NCBI RefSeq assembly: GCF_013393185.1
Contig: NZ_QJQX01000020.1
Span: 1 to 39,568, forward strand
Length of the DNA: 39,568 nucleotides
Reading direction: 5' to 3'
Source: Sphingobium lactosutens
Lineage (GTDB): Bacteria > Pseudomonadota > Alphaproteobacteria > Sphingomonadales > Sphingomonadaceae
The notes beneath the pieces are model-generated. The model searched no databases, was not told where the DNA came from, and saw only the letters and a program-made list of their open reading frames with translations. Shown in pieces: positions 1 through 8,761 of the stretch (position 1 is the first letter of the stretch; each line of letters opens with the position of its first letter). The translations under genes and the position numbers were made by a program.

Positions 1-49
1 GGGGTTCTCGTGACGGCGGTGCAAAAAGTGCCGCTAAGCAAGTCATTGA
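1..49 (+). repeat. Left terminal inverted repeat of the Tn3-family element
   Basis: The outer 41 bases match the reverse complement of 3153-3193 at 39 of 41 positions; the next 8 match at 6 of 8. It starts with GGGG, as is typical of Tn3-family ends. Confidence 0.9.
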
Positions 50-161
50 AACATAGCCATAAAAGCCGCAAGAAAATTATAACTCATTGATATTGTTGTG
101 CAGCGAGGTTTCTCGACCTTCAGCCGGCGGTGTGTAGGGTCTTTCCTGGGAGGGCCGAGTC

Positions 162-3080
162 GTGGATGCGCCGTTTCGACAATATCTTGGCTGGGAACGG
201 TTTCCGGAGAATTTAACCGAACCCGAAGTCGCGCATTTCTTTTCGCTTTCCGAGGATGATCGGCGAGCCGTCCACCGCCGCCGGCGACCGTTAAACCGGT
301 TGGGTGTGGCGCTGCAGGTTGGTTTTCTGCGGCTCACGGGAGCGCCACTCAATTCCGTGGAGATGATTCCGTCGCAAGTGCTGGCTCATCTCGGCGCCGA
401 GCTTGGGATTGCACCGCCCCGGCTTACCTCAATCCGCGCGCTTTACCGCCGCCACCGCACGCTGTTCGAGCACCAGGACGCGGCAAAACAGGCGCTGGGT
501 TTGCGCGACCTCACCGAGCACGGGGAACGCGCGTTGAATGGCTTTCTGCGGCGCGAGGCCAGCGACAAATTCCTCGTGGACGAGTTGGAACAAGCCGCGC
601 GCGCATGGCTCCGTGATCACCACTATGTCCAGTTGCCAACGCGACGGCTGAGGAGTTCTGCATCAGGCGCCCGGCGCCATCACGATGGCGGCCTGTTGGC
701 CGGCGCGGTAGCCGCAGTGGGGATGGAACAGACAAAGGCCTGGCCGCTTGAGCTGTCGGAGACAATGCCAAACGGCAAGACGCGGTTGGAATGGCTTCGA
801 GACAGTCCCGCGTCCCGTAAAACCAAAGGCCTCGCCAACCATATCGCGAAGATCGATTTTCTGAAGAAACTTGGGGCCGATAGGCTCCAACTTGGCTTGG
901 CGGCCGGAATGCTGAAGGCCCAGGCAAGATCAATGCTCTACCGCAAGCCTGCGACGCTCAAGCGGATGCGCGGTGAGCGAAAGACCATTGAAATAGCCTG
1001 CTTTCTGCGCTTGCAACTGCTGCGTCTCACGGATGACGGTCTTGGGATGATCGACTACCGGATCGCCGATCTCTGGCGTCAGGCCCGAACCCGCGCCGAG
1101 GCGGCGGTCGAGGACGAGCTGCGCCGACATCAAGCGTTGGTCTTGCAATTGGCAAGCCTTGTCGATGACGAGAACACCTCCGCTTCCGTCGTGCGCGACC
1201 AGATGCGCATCATGTTGGCACCGTTCCTGCCGGCCGGCGCGCACGGTCCATCCACGAAGGTTGGCCGGGTCCGGCGGGAACTGGCGACGGCAGGCAGAGG
1301 TGCGAGTGAGTTGCTGGGCGCGGCGGCGTCGATCAGCCTGGATCTACCGTCGACGCACCCGCTTGCGCAGGCACTGGCGACACTGAACCGGGTGGCGGCT
1401 TCGGAAATGGGGCGATTGCCGGAAGGCACCGCCAATCCATTCGGCCGGACGTGGGCGCTCCTCATCGATCAACCGGACCGCGAGGCCGCCTTTGGCAGCT
1501 ATAGGGCGGCGGCGCTCATGCTGCTCAAACGCTCTCTCCGCAATGGGCAGGCTAGCGTCGACCACAGCCTGGAACACCGTGCCCCTGAGGACCGCCTGAT
1601 CCCAAAGGCGCAATGGCAAAAGGAACGAGCACGGTTCGTGCGAAACCTCGCGGTGTCAGCCAAGCCGGAAGCGACCATCCGCTGGATCAAGGATGAACTC
1701 ACGACCGCCCTGAAAGCCATCGATGCGGCGGTATCGAGGGGCGATATCCGGATTGAAAACGACCGATTGGTCGTTCCAAAACTCAAGGCGGCTCCCGAAG
1801 ACGAAAGGCTCAAGGGCATTCGCCGCGAACTGTTCGCCGGCGTCGGAAAGATCCAGTTACCGGACTTGCTGATCGCCATCGATGCCACCACGCACTTTTC
1901 CTGGGCCCTGTTGGGCAGGTCGCCCCGAAGCGAGCATGAGCTCATAACCCTCTACGCGGCCCTGATCGCCTTGGGTTCCGATCTGACTGCCGCCGACATG
2001 GCGCGCATGACGCTCAATATTGAAGCCGACGCAGTCGGCGAGATGATGCGCCGCATCGAGGCAAATGGTCGATTGCCGGCGGCCAACCGCTTGGTGCTTG
2101 ATCATTTCAGGACGCTTCCAGTCACAAGGCTGTGGGGAGGCGGAATTCAGGCATCGGCCGACATGATGAGCCTTGATGCAACCCGCCGTCTCTGGACAGC
2201 CCGCCATGATCCGCGGCGGCGCACTCCGGCAGTCGGAACGTACACCCATGTGCTCGACCAGTGGGTGATCCTGCATGACCAGGCCGTCGTTCTGAACCGA
2301 CGGCAAGCCGGGGCCGCTATCGAAGGGGCTCTTCGCCACGAAGCCGTCGATCTCCACCGTGTCGCGGTGGATACGCATGGCCACACACATTTCGGCATGG
2401 CGCTGGCCAATCTCGTGGGGTTTGATCTCGCCCCGAGGCTTGCCGGGATGAATAAACGCAAGCTCTATCTCCCACGTGGCCTCGATGTACCTGCCAGCTT
2501 GCGGCCAATTGTGAGCGAGACCGTCTCAACCGGCGCCATCACCCGGGGATGGGATCCGCTCCTGCGGATTGCGGCATCGACCAAGAGTGGCTGGTGTTCG
2601 GCGACCTACGTTCTGGACCGCTTTGGCAGCGCCGCGCGGGGCGATGAGGCGTTTCAGGCAGGGGATGCCTTCGGCAGGCTGTTACTGACCCGCTTCCTGG
2701 GCGCTTATCTCGGCGATCCGGCGTTCCGTGGGATGAACGACGCTTTGCTCAGCCAAGGCGAGTCGGTCCACACCCTGCAGCGCGCGATCTATTCCGGGCC
2801 GATCGGCGCACGGCATGGCCGCACGCCCGAGCAAATGGCCGCGATATCATCAGGCCTGACACTGCTTACCAACGTTATCATGACGTGGAACGCGACCCGG
2901 ATCGGTGAGATTCGAGCGCGAATGCCGGACACCTTTCCGGATCATCACATCATGCACATCGCCCCCAATGCGCACGAGCATATCAACACCAAAGGCGTCA
3001 TCACCATTGACGTTTCACCACACCGGGATCGGCTCCTGGGCGAGAAACCGCCAGTGGCCGCGATCAGGAGCGTAATATGA
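162..3080 (+). CDS. tnpA: Tn3-family transposase TnpA
   Basis: A 972-residue protein, the usual size for Tn3-family TnpA (about 970-1000 residues), which carries out replicative transposition. The N-terminal DUF4158-like region (WERFPENLTEPEVAHFF, then RRRRPLNRLGVALQ) is followed by a long helical middle and the C-terminal DDE catalytic domain. The latter contains the expected motifs IDATTHFSW, VDTHGHTHFG and, near the end, WNATRIGEI and HIAPNAHEHIN. The start is GTG at 162 with a purine-rich GGGAGG about 8 bases upstream. The reading frame is intact, so the element may still be active. It is the only gene between the two inverted repeats. Confidence 0.92.
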   Translation: MDAPFRQYLGWERFPENLTEPEVAHFFSLSEDDRRAVHRRRRPLNRLGVALQVGFLRLTGAPLNSVEMIPSQVLAHLGAELGIAPPRLTSIRALYRRHRTLFEHQDAAKQALGLRDLTEHGERALNGFLRREASDKFLVDELEQAARAWLRDHHYVQLPTRRLRSSASGARRHHDGGLLAGAVAAVGMEQTKAWPLELSETMPNGKTRLEWLRDSPASRKTKGLANHIAKIDFLKKLGADRLQLGLAAGMLKAQARSMLYRKPATLKRMRGERKTIEIACFLRLQLLRLTDDGLGMIDYRIADLWRQARTRAEAAVEDELRRHQALVLQLASLVDDENTSASVVRDQMRIMLAPFLPAGAHGPSTKVGRVRRELATAGRGASELLGAAASISLDLPSTHPLAQALATLNRVAASEMGRLPEGTANPFGRTWALLIDQPDREAAFGSYRAAALMLLKRSLRNGQASVDHSLEHRAPEDRLIPKAQWQKERARFVRNLAVSAKPEATIRWIKDELTTALKAIDAAVSRGDIRIENDRLVVPKLKAAPEDERLKGIRRELFAGVGKIQLPDLLIAIDATTHFSWALLGRSPRSEHELITLYAALIALGSDLTAADMARMTLNIEADAVGEMMRRIEANGRLPAANRLVLDHFRTLPVTRLWGGGIQASADMMSLDATRRLWTARHDPRRRTPAVGTYTHVLDQWVILHDQAVVLNRRQAGAAIEGALRHEAVDLHRVAVDTHGHTHFGMALANLVGFDLAPRLAGMNKRKLYLPRGLDVPASLRPIVSETVSTGAITRGWDPLLRIAASTKSGWCSATYVLDRFGSAARGDEAFQAGDAFGRLLLTRFLGAYLGDPAFRGMNDALLSQGESVHTLQRAIYSGPIGARHGRTPEQMAAISSGLTLLTNVIMTWNATRIGEIRARMPDTFPDHHIMHIAPNAHEHINTKGVITIDVSPHRDRLLGEKPPVAAIRSVI

Positions 3081-3144
3081 AAAACCTCCGTAGTGTGGAA
3101 TATCAACCACTTACGGGGACGAAGTCGGAGTTATATGAACAAAG

Positions 3145-3193
3145 TCAATGGGTTGCTTAGCGGCACTTTTTGCACTGCCGTCACGAGGACCCC
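3145..3193 (-). repeat. Right terminal inverted repeat of the Tn3-family element
   Basis: This is the partner of 1-49; the two differences in the outer 41 bases are single substitutions. The element should end at or within a base of 3193, in the C-run that follows the GAGGA pentamer. The 207 bases from here to the glutathione transferase start at 3401 hold no recognisable gene; the only structure seen is a 14-base palindrome at 3289-3302 (GAGAGGATCCTCTC). Confidence 0.9.
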
Positions 3194-3400
3194 CCTCCGA
3201 TCTCGCCACCGCGCTCGAGTATGTCAGCCTTCCCCGAGGTGCGCCACACCAGGCTCAGGGTCAAATCAGCAGTTTGATGTCGTTCGGTGAGAGGATCCTC
3301 TCCCATTCAGGCCCAGTTTCTTTCCGTGTCGATTAACAACGCCCCATCTCTCATGAAGCAGACATTGCGGGCTAGGGATCTGCTCGCGGGAAGGTACTAT

Positions 3401-4038
3401 ATGATCACGATCTATCATCTTGGCGTTTCACAATCCGATAGGATCGTCTGGTTGATGGAAGAGTTGGGCCTGCCCTACCAGCTTGAATGGTTTGATCGCG
3501 GCGCGGACGGGTTGGCACCGCCGGAATATCTCGCCCTACATCCCGCCGCCATGGCGCCCGTCATCAAGGACGGCGACGGGGTTCTCGCCGAGTCGACCGC
3601 CATTGTCCAGTACATCGCCCACAGATATGGCGGCGGCAGACTGACCGTTTCGCCTGATGCCGACAATTATGCCGATTATCTCTTCTGGCTGGAGTTCAAC
3701 AACAATGCCCAGTCGGCTTGTTCGTGAAGACCGCGCTTGAGAGTACGGGCACTGGGCATGATGGTGGAATGCTCGGCAAGGTGGCACGTCGTCGCAGGGA
3801 AGGCCTGTTCCGTCATATGGACGACCGGCTGGCTGAACATACCTACCTCGCGGGTCAGGATTTCACGCTTGCCGACATCATGTCGGCCTTTGCCGTAACG
3901 ACGCTGCCAACGCTTATCGGTGAAAGCCTGGACGATTATAGCAACATCAAACGCTATGCGCAGCAGATTGCCGCGCGGCCTGCTTGGCTAAAAGCTATGG
4001 AGATCGCGGGCCCCAAGGCTAAGCGCCCCCATAGCTAA
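3401..4038 (+). pseudogene. Glutathione S-transferase family protein, frameshifted
   Basis: Two adjacent open segments in different frames together make one glutathione transferase of about 212 residues. The first (ATG at 3401, GGGAAGG upstream) has the thioredoxin-like N-terminal domain: YHLGVSQSDRIVWLMEELGLP, then MAPVI with Pro53 and glutathione-binding Glu64-Ser65. It runs into a stop just after NNNAQS. The second continues with GLFVKTALEST and the helical C-terminal domain (YLAGQDFTLADIMSAF, RPAWLKAMEIAGP). Adding one G near 3715-3716 restores the whole protein. This is either a recent one-base deletion or a sequencing error. The gene stands alone between the Tn3 element and a convergent SDR. 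The substrate cannot be told from sequence. Confidence 0.85.
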
Positions 4039-4073
4039 ATTGTCGTCCGCTCATTTACTCTCGGATCGGGTGC

Positions 4074-4808
4074 TCAGATTTGCGCCGCGCCGCCATCGAC
4101 GCAAAGGTCAATTCCGGTGACATAGCTGCTGTCAGACGACGCAAGGAACAATGCGGCGCCCGCGATCTCTTCACCTTCACCTGCCCGGCCCAACGGCGTC
4201 ATCTCGGCCTGCATTGCGTCGATCGCCTCCTCTGAATAGTTGGCCAGCGTTAGCGGCGTCTTGATCACGCCAGGGCTCAGGGTGTTTATCCTGATCCTGC
4301 GATCCTTGAGTTCGGCGGTCAGCGACCGCGCCAGCGATCGCAATCCCGCCTTAGTCGCGGAATAGACGCTAAAGCCGGGAATGCCCTTCCGGGCCGTCAT
4401 CGACGCGTTGAGGATGATCGAGGCGCCTTCAGGCATGAGCGGCAGCAATGTCTGGACAGTGAAGAACGTGCCCTTCAAGTTCGTCCCGACGATGGCGTCG
4501 AATTCGGCTTCGGTGACATGTCCGAAATATCCCGAGTCCCCTCGGCCGGCATTGGCGAACAGCACATCGACCCGCCCGTGATTGCTCCTGATTTGCTCAT
4601 GGAGGCGATTCAAATCGGTAAGACTGGCGATGTCGCCCGCGAACCCGCTGATGGCTCCTCCGATCGCGGCGGCGGCTTCGTCCAGGGCGCTCTGATGGCG
4701 ACCCGTGATGATGACGGTCGCGCCCTCGGCCACGAAGCGTCTTGCTGTGGCCAGGCCCATCCCGCTGGTGCCTCCGGTGATGACGGCGACTTTGCCTTCA
4801 AGCTTCAT
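4074..4808 (-). CDS. SDR family oxidoreductase
   Basis: A 244-residue classical short-chain dehydrogenase/reductase, a cytoplasmic NAD(P)-dependent alcohol/ketone oxidoreductase. Cofactor motif TGGTSGMG is at residues 11-18 and NAG at 86-88. Catalytic Ser136 and the Tyr149-x3-Lys153 pair (YSATK) are present, followed by SPGVIKTPL. I chose ATG at 4808 because AAGGAG lies 6 bases upstream; an ATG 15 bases earlier overlaps that ribosome site. The gene begins one base after the stop of the TetR remnant, so translation was probably coupled to it. It is the last gene of the minus-strand run from the TonB receptor at 10993. The substrate is unknown. Confidence 0.9.
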   Translation of the reverse strand: MKLEGKVAVITGGTSGMGLATARRFVAEGATVIITGRHQSALDEAAAAIGGAISGFAGDIASLTDLNRLHEQIRSNHGRVDVLFANAGRGDSGYFGHVTEAEFDAIVGTNLKGTFFTVQTLLPLMPEGASIILNASMTARKGIPGFSVYSATKAGLRSLARSLTAELKDRRIRINTLSPGVIKTPLTLANYSEEAIDAMQAEMTPLGRAGEGEEIAGAALFLASSDSSYVTGIDLCVDGGAAQI

Positions 4809-4809
4809 C

Positions 4810-5286
4810 CTATACTCCTTCAAAGATCATCCGGGCCGTGCGCGCCGCTTCGGCTTGCTGCCCCGAACAGGATTCCGTTTCATTCTCGGGCCCGGCGGAT
4901 TCCACGCAGGCGTGCAGCCATGCGCACATCCGATCGACTTCCTGCCCGATGAGATCCTCGTCGCGAAAGCTGCTTGCCAGCGTCGCCACGCCCTGGCTGC
5001 GGGCAAGAAAGATGCATCGCCAGCGCGTCGGCGTCCCGACCGGGGCCCAGAGGCGTGGACTGCCCACGAAGCCATGTCCTGAACAGCATAAAGAGTGCGT
5101 TTGCTTCTGGTCGCGCCGGGTGGCTGAGCTTCCCGAGCTCGCCGCGCAGCGTACCGATCGGGCAGCCATAGGTCCTATGTCGGACCGATTGGCGATCATG
5201 TTGTTGATGAAGCTTCTGATATGGTCAACGGCGGTCGCGCCGTGTCTCGCGAAATAGGTGGATAAGCGCGGGCAGGTTTCTGTCAT
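4810..5286 (-). pseudogene. TetR/AcrR-type regulator, C-terminal remnant with two frameshifts
   Basis: The open frame by itself matches nothing, but reading across frames gives a TetR-type ligand-binding domain: AVDHIRSFINNMIANRSDIG, then in another frame YGCPIGTLRGELGKLSHP and LFMLFRTWLRGQ (about 5170 to 5015), then back in the first frame RSQGVATLASSFRDEDLIGQEVDRMCAWLHACVES. YGCPIG(T/N)L is a common signature of this domain. Two compensating indels are needed. No helix-turn-helix DNA-binding domain is recognisable upstream of 5286, and only about 107 bases separate it from the next gene. It is therefore probably a dead regulator. The family call rests on the motif only. Confidence 0.65.
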
Positions 5287-5393
5287 GAGGGCACTGCATC
5301 AACATTCAGACGAGGATCATGGCTAAGCAGAATAAGAGCTTCTCCGCTTGACCGCTTCGAGGACATCTAGTCATCGGCAGCGCCCATGATGGC

Positions 5394-6197
5394 TCAAACG
5401 ATGCAATTGGCGAGCCCGCCATCGCAAAGGATGGTCTCCCCGGTCGTGAAGCCGGCCTGCACCGAACACAGATAAGCAACCAGCCCCGCCACCTCACTCG
5501 GTTGCCCGATGCGTCGCGCCGGCGTGCTCGCCATCAGCATTTCTAGCAATTGCTCTTGTCGCGCACCGCTACTGTCGGCGAGCTCCTCTCTGAAAGTCCG
5601 TGAGGAGATCGTATCGATCGAACCCGGCGCCACGGTATTGACCGTGATGCCAAAAGGCGCGAGTTCGGCGGAAATCGTCTTGGAAGCCGAAGCGGCTGCG
5701 GACCTTGAAATATTCGCCAGCGCATAGTCGAAACCAAGACCCCCTCGGGCGGGCTGCTTGGTCACCATCGACCCGATCGTCACAATTCTACCCCAGCTCT
5801 TCTCCCTCATATGCGGATAGACAAGCCGGACCATGTGGATGAAGGCCAGAACGACCTCGCTCAACGCTTTCTCGAATAGTTCGGGCTCAAGATCTATGAA
5901 ACTTCCAGTTGGAGGCTGCGGCGGCGAGAAGATCGCGATGTCCGCAGGCCCAAGGGACGCCCGCATCGTTTCGAACACCGGCTCGAAGGCCCGCGGATCC
6001 GAAAGGTCGGCGCGAATCCCAATAGCTTGAGCGCCGATCTCTCGTAATGCCTTCACCTCGGCGTCCAGATCAGCGTCATTGCGCGCCGCGATAGCGACGT
6101 TGCAGCCCGCGCGCGCCAATTCCCGAGCGACAGCCTGGCCAATCCCCTTGCTGCCGCCCATCACGAAGGCGGTCTTGTGTCTTATTCCAAGGTCCAC
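5394..6197 (-). CDS. Divergent SDR family oxidoreductase lacking the catalytic lysine
   Basis: A 267-residue Rossmann protein with an intact Gly motif GGSKGIG (residues 14-20) and the usual SDR C-terminus (ITVNTVAPGSIDT, TGETILCDGG). Two canonical features are altered. The NNAG segment reads SPPQPP (about residues 91-96), and the YxxxK pair reads Tyr158-Ala-Leu-Ala-Asn162, so the lysine is replaced by Asn; Ser143 is kept. This pattern is shared with a FabG-like SDR subgroup that has an S/L-SN segment in place of YxxxK, whose chemistry is poorly known. Start is GTG at 6197 behind GGAGGA. It lies between the P450 gene (108 bases) and the TetR remnant in the same orientation. Confidence 0.85.
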   Translation of the reverse strand: MDLGIRHKTAFVMGGSKGIGQAVARELARAGCNVAIAARNDADLDAEVKALREIGAQAIGIRADLSDPRAFEPVFETMRASLGPADIAIFSPPQPPTGSFIDLEPELFEKALSEVVLAFIHMVRLVYPHMREKSWGRIVTIGSMVTKQPARGGLGFDYALANISRSAAASASKTISAELAPFGITVNTVAPGSIDTISSRTFREELADSSGARQEQLLEMLMASTPARRIGQPSEVAGLVAYLCSVQAGFTTGETILCDGGLANCIV

Positions 6198-6305
6198 CGC
6201 TGATCCTCCGCCTTCTCTGCCAAATCCGCCATGTTTCTCAGCCGGCGCGACAGACGAGCACTGGCTGTGTTGAGCCGCTGCGCGCCGCGTCCGTCACGAC
6301 CTACG

Positions 6306-7535
6306 TCAGGGTACGCGCTGGAGCATGAGTTCGTGCGGTCCCCAAAGCGTCCAGTTGTCGCCATAATCTATGCTGACGATCTCCACCTTTGGTAGAACGT
6401 CGAGCAGGTGGTGGAAAAAGGCATGGATCTCGGTACGCGCGAGGTGAAGGCCGATGCATTGATGGACCCCCCAGCCAAATGCGAGATGCGCCGATGCGTT
6501 CGGGCGCCGGATGTCGAAACGCTCAGGATCCTCGAACATGGCCGGGTCGCGGTTGGCCGCGCCTGTCAGCAGGAAAATTTCTTCTCCCTTCGGGACCGCG
6601 CGACCGCCCACGACAACATCGTCCGCCTCGACCCGCCGGCTGATCACCTGATTGGCCGGATGAAGCCTGAACACTTCCTCGATCGCGTTGGGCAACAGGT
6701 CGCGATCGCGCCGAATTTCGTCCAGCACTTCAGGATGCAGGAGCAATTGCACGAGCATATTGCCCATGAAGCGGGCGGTCGTGTCCAGCGCCGCGAGAAA
6801 GAGATTCAGCAGATTATCGACGGCGGCCCGCGAAGTGATGTCGCCGCCGTGCGACGCGCTGACCATCATGCTGACCAGGTCGTCAGGCTCGCCACCGTCC
6901 GCTATGCGAGCGGTCCGATCTGCGACCTGCTCTTCGAGAAACTCGTACACTTCGCGCTTGACGCTTTCCCTGTGCAGATAGCGGGGATCATCCACGGGAA
7001 TGGCCAGCTGGGCGGCATTGGCAAGGACGTTGTTCCAGCGCCTGAAATCGTCGCGTCGGTCCTTCGGCACGTCCATGAGGTGCGTGATCGCGGTGACGGT
7101 GATTTCCTGAAAGGCAGGCACGATATCGACCGTCTCTCCCGCTTCGAGTCGCGCGATCATCGGAGCCAGCGTCTCCTCGGAGATGGCGCGCAGCCATGAG
7201 AAACGATCGGCGCTCTCTTTTGCGCTGAAGGTCTTCGCCCACACACCCCGGGCGCGATTATGATCGGCGAAGTTGACGAACAACATGCCCTCGGGGCCAA
7301 ATGCCTCCTTGAGAGCGGTCTCTTGATTGCTGAAACTTCGGTCGTTCGAGAGGATGCGGCGCACGTCCTGATAGCGCCAGAGCATCAGCCGCTGAACTTG
7401 ACTGTTCCATATGGCGTCGCCCAGCGGGCGAATTCGTGCGAGCTCCGCATAAGGATCCTTGACGACTTCCGAGAAGCGGAAGTCAACGTCGATCGAAGCG
7501 CCTGACTCCACGGGCGTATTGCCTTCTTTCATCAT
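6306..7535 (-). CDS. Cytochrome P450
   Basis: A soluble bacterial P450 of 409 residues, normal size for the class I bacterial type. The haem-binding loop FGWGVHQCIG places the thiolate ligand at Cys360. The I-helix has LAALDTTA (Asp251-Thr252, the acid-alcohol pair for oxygen activation), and the K-helix ExxR is Glu287-Arg290. It should hydroxylate or epoxidise a small hydrophobic substrate. No ferredoxin or ferredoxin reductase gene is in the window, so electrons must come from partners encoded elsewhere. It lies in a minus-strand run between a zinc alcohol dehydrogenase (107 bases upstream) and an SDR. That order fits hydroxylation followed by oxidation of the alcohol, though this is inference. 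The start has two adjacent ATGs behind GGAGATGAAGG. Confidence 0.95.
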   Translation of the reverse strand: MMKEGNTPVESGASIDVDFRFSEVVKDPYAELARIRPLGDAIWNSQVQRLMLWRYQDVRRILSNDRSFSNQETALKEAFGPEGMLFVNFADHNRARGVWAKTFSAKESADRFSWLRAISEETLAPMIARLEAGETVDIVPAFQEITVTAITHLMDVPKDRRDDFRRWNNVLANAAQLAIPVDDPRYLHRESVKREVYEFLEEQVADRTARIADGGEPDDLVSMMVSASHGGDITSRAAVDNLLNLFLAALDTTARFMGNMLVQLLLHPEVLDEIRRDRDLLPNAIEEVFRLHPANQVISRRVEADDVVVGGRAVPKGEEIFLLTGAANRDPAMFEDPERFDIRRPNASAHLAFGWGVHQCIGLHLARTEIHAFFHHLLDVLPKVEIVSIDYGDNWTLWGPHELMLQRVP

Positions 7536-7642
7536 CCTTCATCTCCTGAAAGACCGGGAGCGCAAGCTCCCTGTCCAGCGCAATCATGATCGGTGACCAA
7601 GAAGCGGGCATCCATGCTCACCGCCCGACCGGCTAAATGGTT

Positions 7643-8701
7643 TCAGTCGAGGCAAATCACCGCCCTTCCCTTCAACTGGCCCGTCCGAAGGCGCGCAAAA
7701 GCCTCGTCGATGGCGTCGAGGGCGAAAGTCTCTTTATCGATCCGGACCCTGCCGGTCGCCGCGAGCGTGCAAAGATCGAAGAGATCCTTGCGCGTGCTGC
7801 CCATCGACACGGCGAATTCGCACCCTGTCGCCATATGGCCCCAGCCGACCCGCAATGTCCCGCCCCCCATGCCCACCAGGGCTATGCGCCCCATGGGCCG
7901 CGAAACCGCCGAGGCAAGATCCAGACTGCCCTGGCTCCCGACGAAGTCGATGATCGCGTCTGCACCGGCGCCACGGGTCAGATCCATGATCTGCTCCCGC
8001 GCGCGGTCATCCGCGTCGATCGCCACATCGGCTCCCAGTTCCAAGGCGTAGGCCTGCCTATCTCGCGCTCTGTCGACGGCAATCACGGTAGCGGGAGAGA
8101 GGAGTTTCAGGAACTGAACGCCGAAACTTCCCAGACCCCCGACGCCGATGACCACCGCCGTCGAACCCGGTTTCAACCGATGGAGCACCGACTGTACCGC
8201 TCTATAAGCCGCCAGCCCCGCATCCGTAAGCGGCGCGACAGACACAGGATCGAGCGAGCCGATCGGGACGACGTCGCGGCGAGGAACCACGAGATATTCC
8301 GCCAGCCCGCCATCCAGCCCGAGACCCCGCGTCAGCGTCACGGCGCCTCGGGCGAAGGTTCCGCAATGCTGTTCCGCGCCCTCAAGGCAATAGTCGCAAA
8401 AGCCACAGGAATGAACATGGTGAACCGCGACAGCATCGCCTTCGGCAAGATCGAGCACGCCTGGGCCGCAGGCATCGACCAGCCCCGCATTCTCATGGCC
8501 GAGGGTGAACCCTGCAGGCACAGCAGTGGCATATGGTTCCTCCCCCGCGCGCGCCTCCATAAGGTCGAGGTCGGACCTGCACAGGCCAGCCCCCTTCATG
8601 CGCAGCCTGACTTCGCCAGGGCCGGGCTCTGGAACCGCAACGTCCACGAATTCGGGAGCCTTGCCCCATTCGAGCAAGCGATAGGCTCGCATTAGCGCCA
8701 T
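7643..8701 (-). CDS. Zinc-dependent alcohol dehydrogenase (MDR superfamily)
   Basis: A 352-residue medium-chain dehydrogenase. Catalytic zinc ligands are Cys41 (GLCRSD) and His69-Glu70 (GHE). The four-cysteine structural zinc site is Cys99, Cys102, Cys105 and Cys113. The Rossmann motif GVGGLGSFG follows. It oxidises an alcohol with NAD(P)+, or the reverse, in the cytoplasm. Start is ATG at 8701 with AAGGAG 8 bases upstream. It sits 60 bases downstream of the TonB receptor gene and upstream of the P450, all on the minus strand, so it is probably co-transcribed. It would be a natural partner for oxidising the P450 product, but the substrate is not shown. Confidence 0.93.
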   Translation of the reverse strand: MALMRAYRLLEWGKAPEFVDVAVPEPGPGEVRLRMKGAGLCRSDLDLMEARAGEEPYATAVPAGFTLGHENAGLVDACGPGVLDLAEGDAVAVHHVHSCGFCDYCLEGAEQHCGTFARGAVTLTRGLGLDGGLAEYLVVPRRDVVPIGSLDPVSVAPLTDAGLAAYRAVQSVLHRLKPGSTAVVIGVGGLGSFGVQFLKLLSPATVIAVDRARDRQAYALELGADVAIDADDRAREQIMDLTRGAGADAIIDFVGSQGSLDLASAVSRPMGRIALVGMGGGTLRVGWGHMATGCEFAVSMGSTRKDLFDLCTLAATGRVRIDKETFALDAIDEAFARLRTGQLKGRAVICLD

Positions 8702-8761
8702 GGAACGATCTCCTTTATTTTGTGAATGCCGCTGCTGGCCGTCATCTGCCGCTTGTCGGCA

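Larger units (their letters stand above)
1..3193 (+). mobile_element. Tn3-family element carrying only a transposase gene
   Basis: Long imperfect inverted repeats at 1-49 and 3145-3193 bracket a single large transposase gene. No resolvase, res site or passenger gene is visible between them. Size and content resemble IS1071, a resolvase-less Tn3-family element known to flank catabolic genes, but the protein did not look like IS1071 TnpA to me, so this is an analogy of layout only. The window begins exactly at the outer end of the left repeat, so the left target duplication cannot be seen. The window edge may be an assembly break at a multicopy element. Confidence 0.85.

Noticed and set aside
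7637..8695. Plus-strand open frame of 352 codons exactly opposite the zinc alcohol dehydrogenase
   Set aside because: The minus-strand frame has all zinc ligands and a ribosome site; the mirror frame has neither motifs nor a ribosome site.
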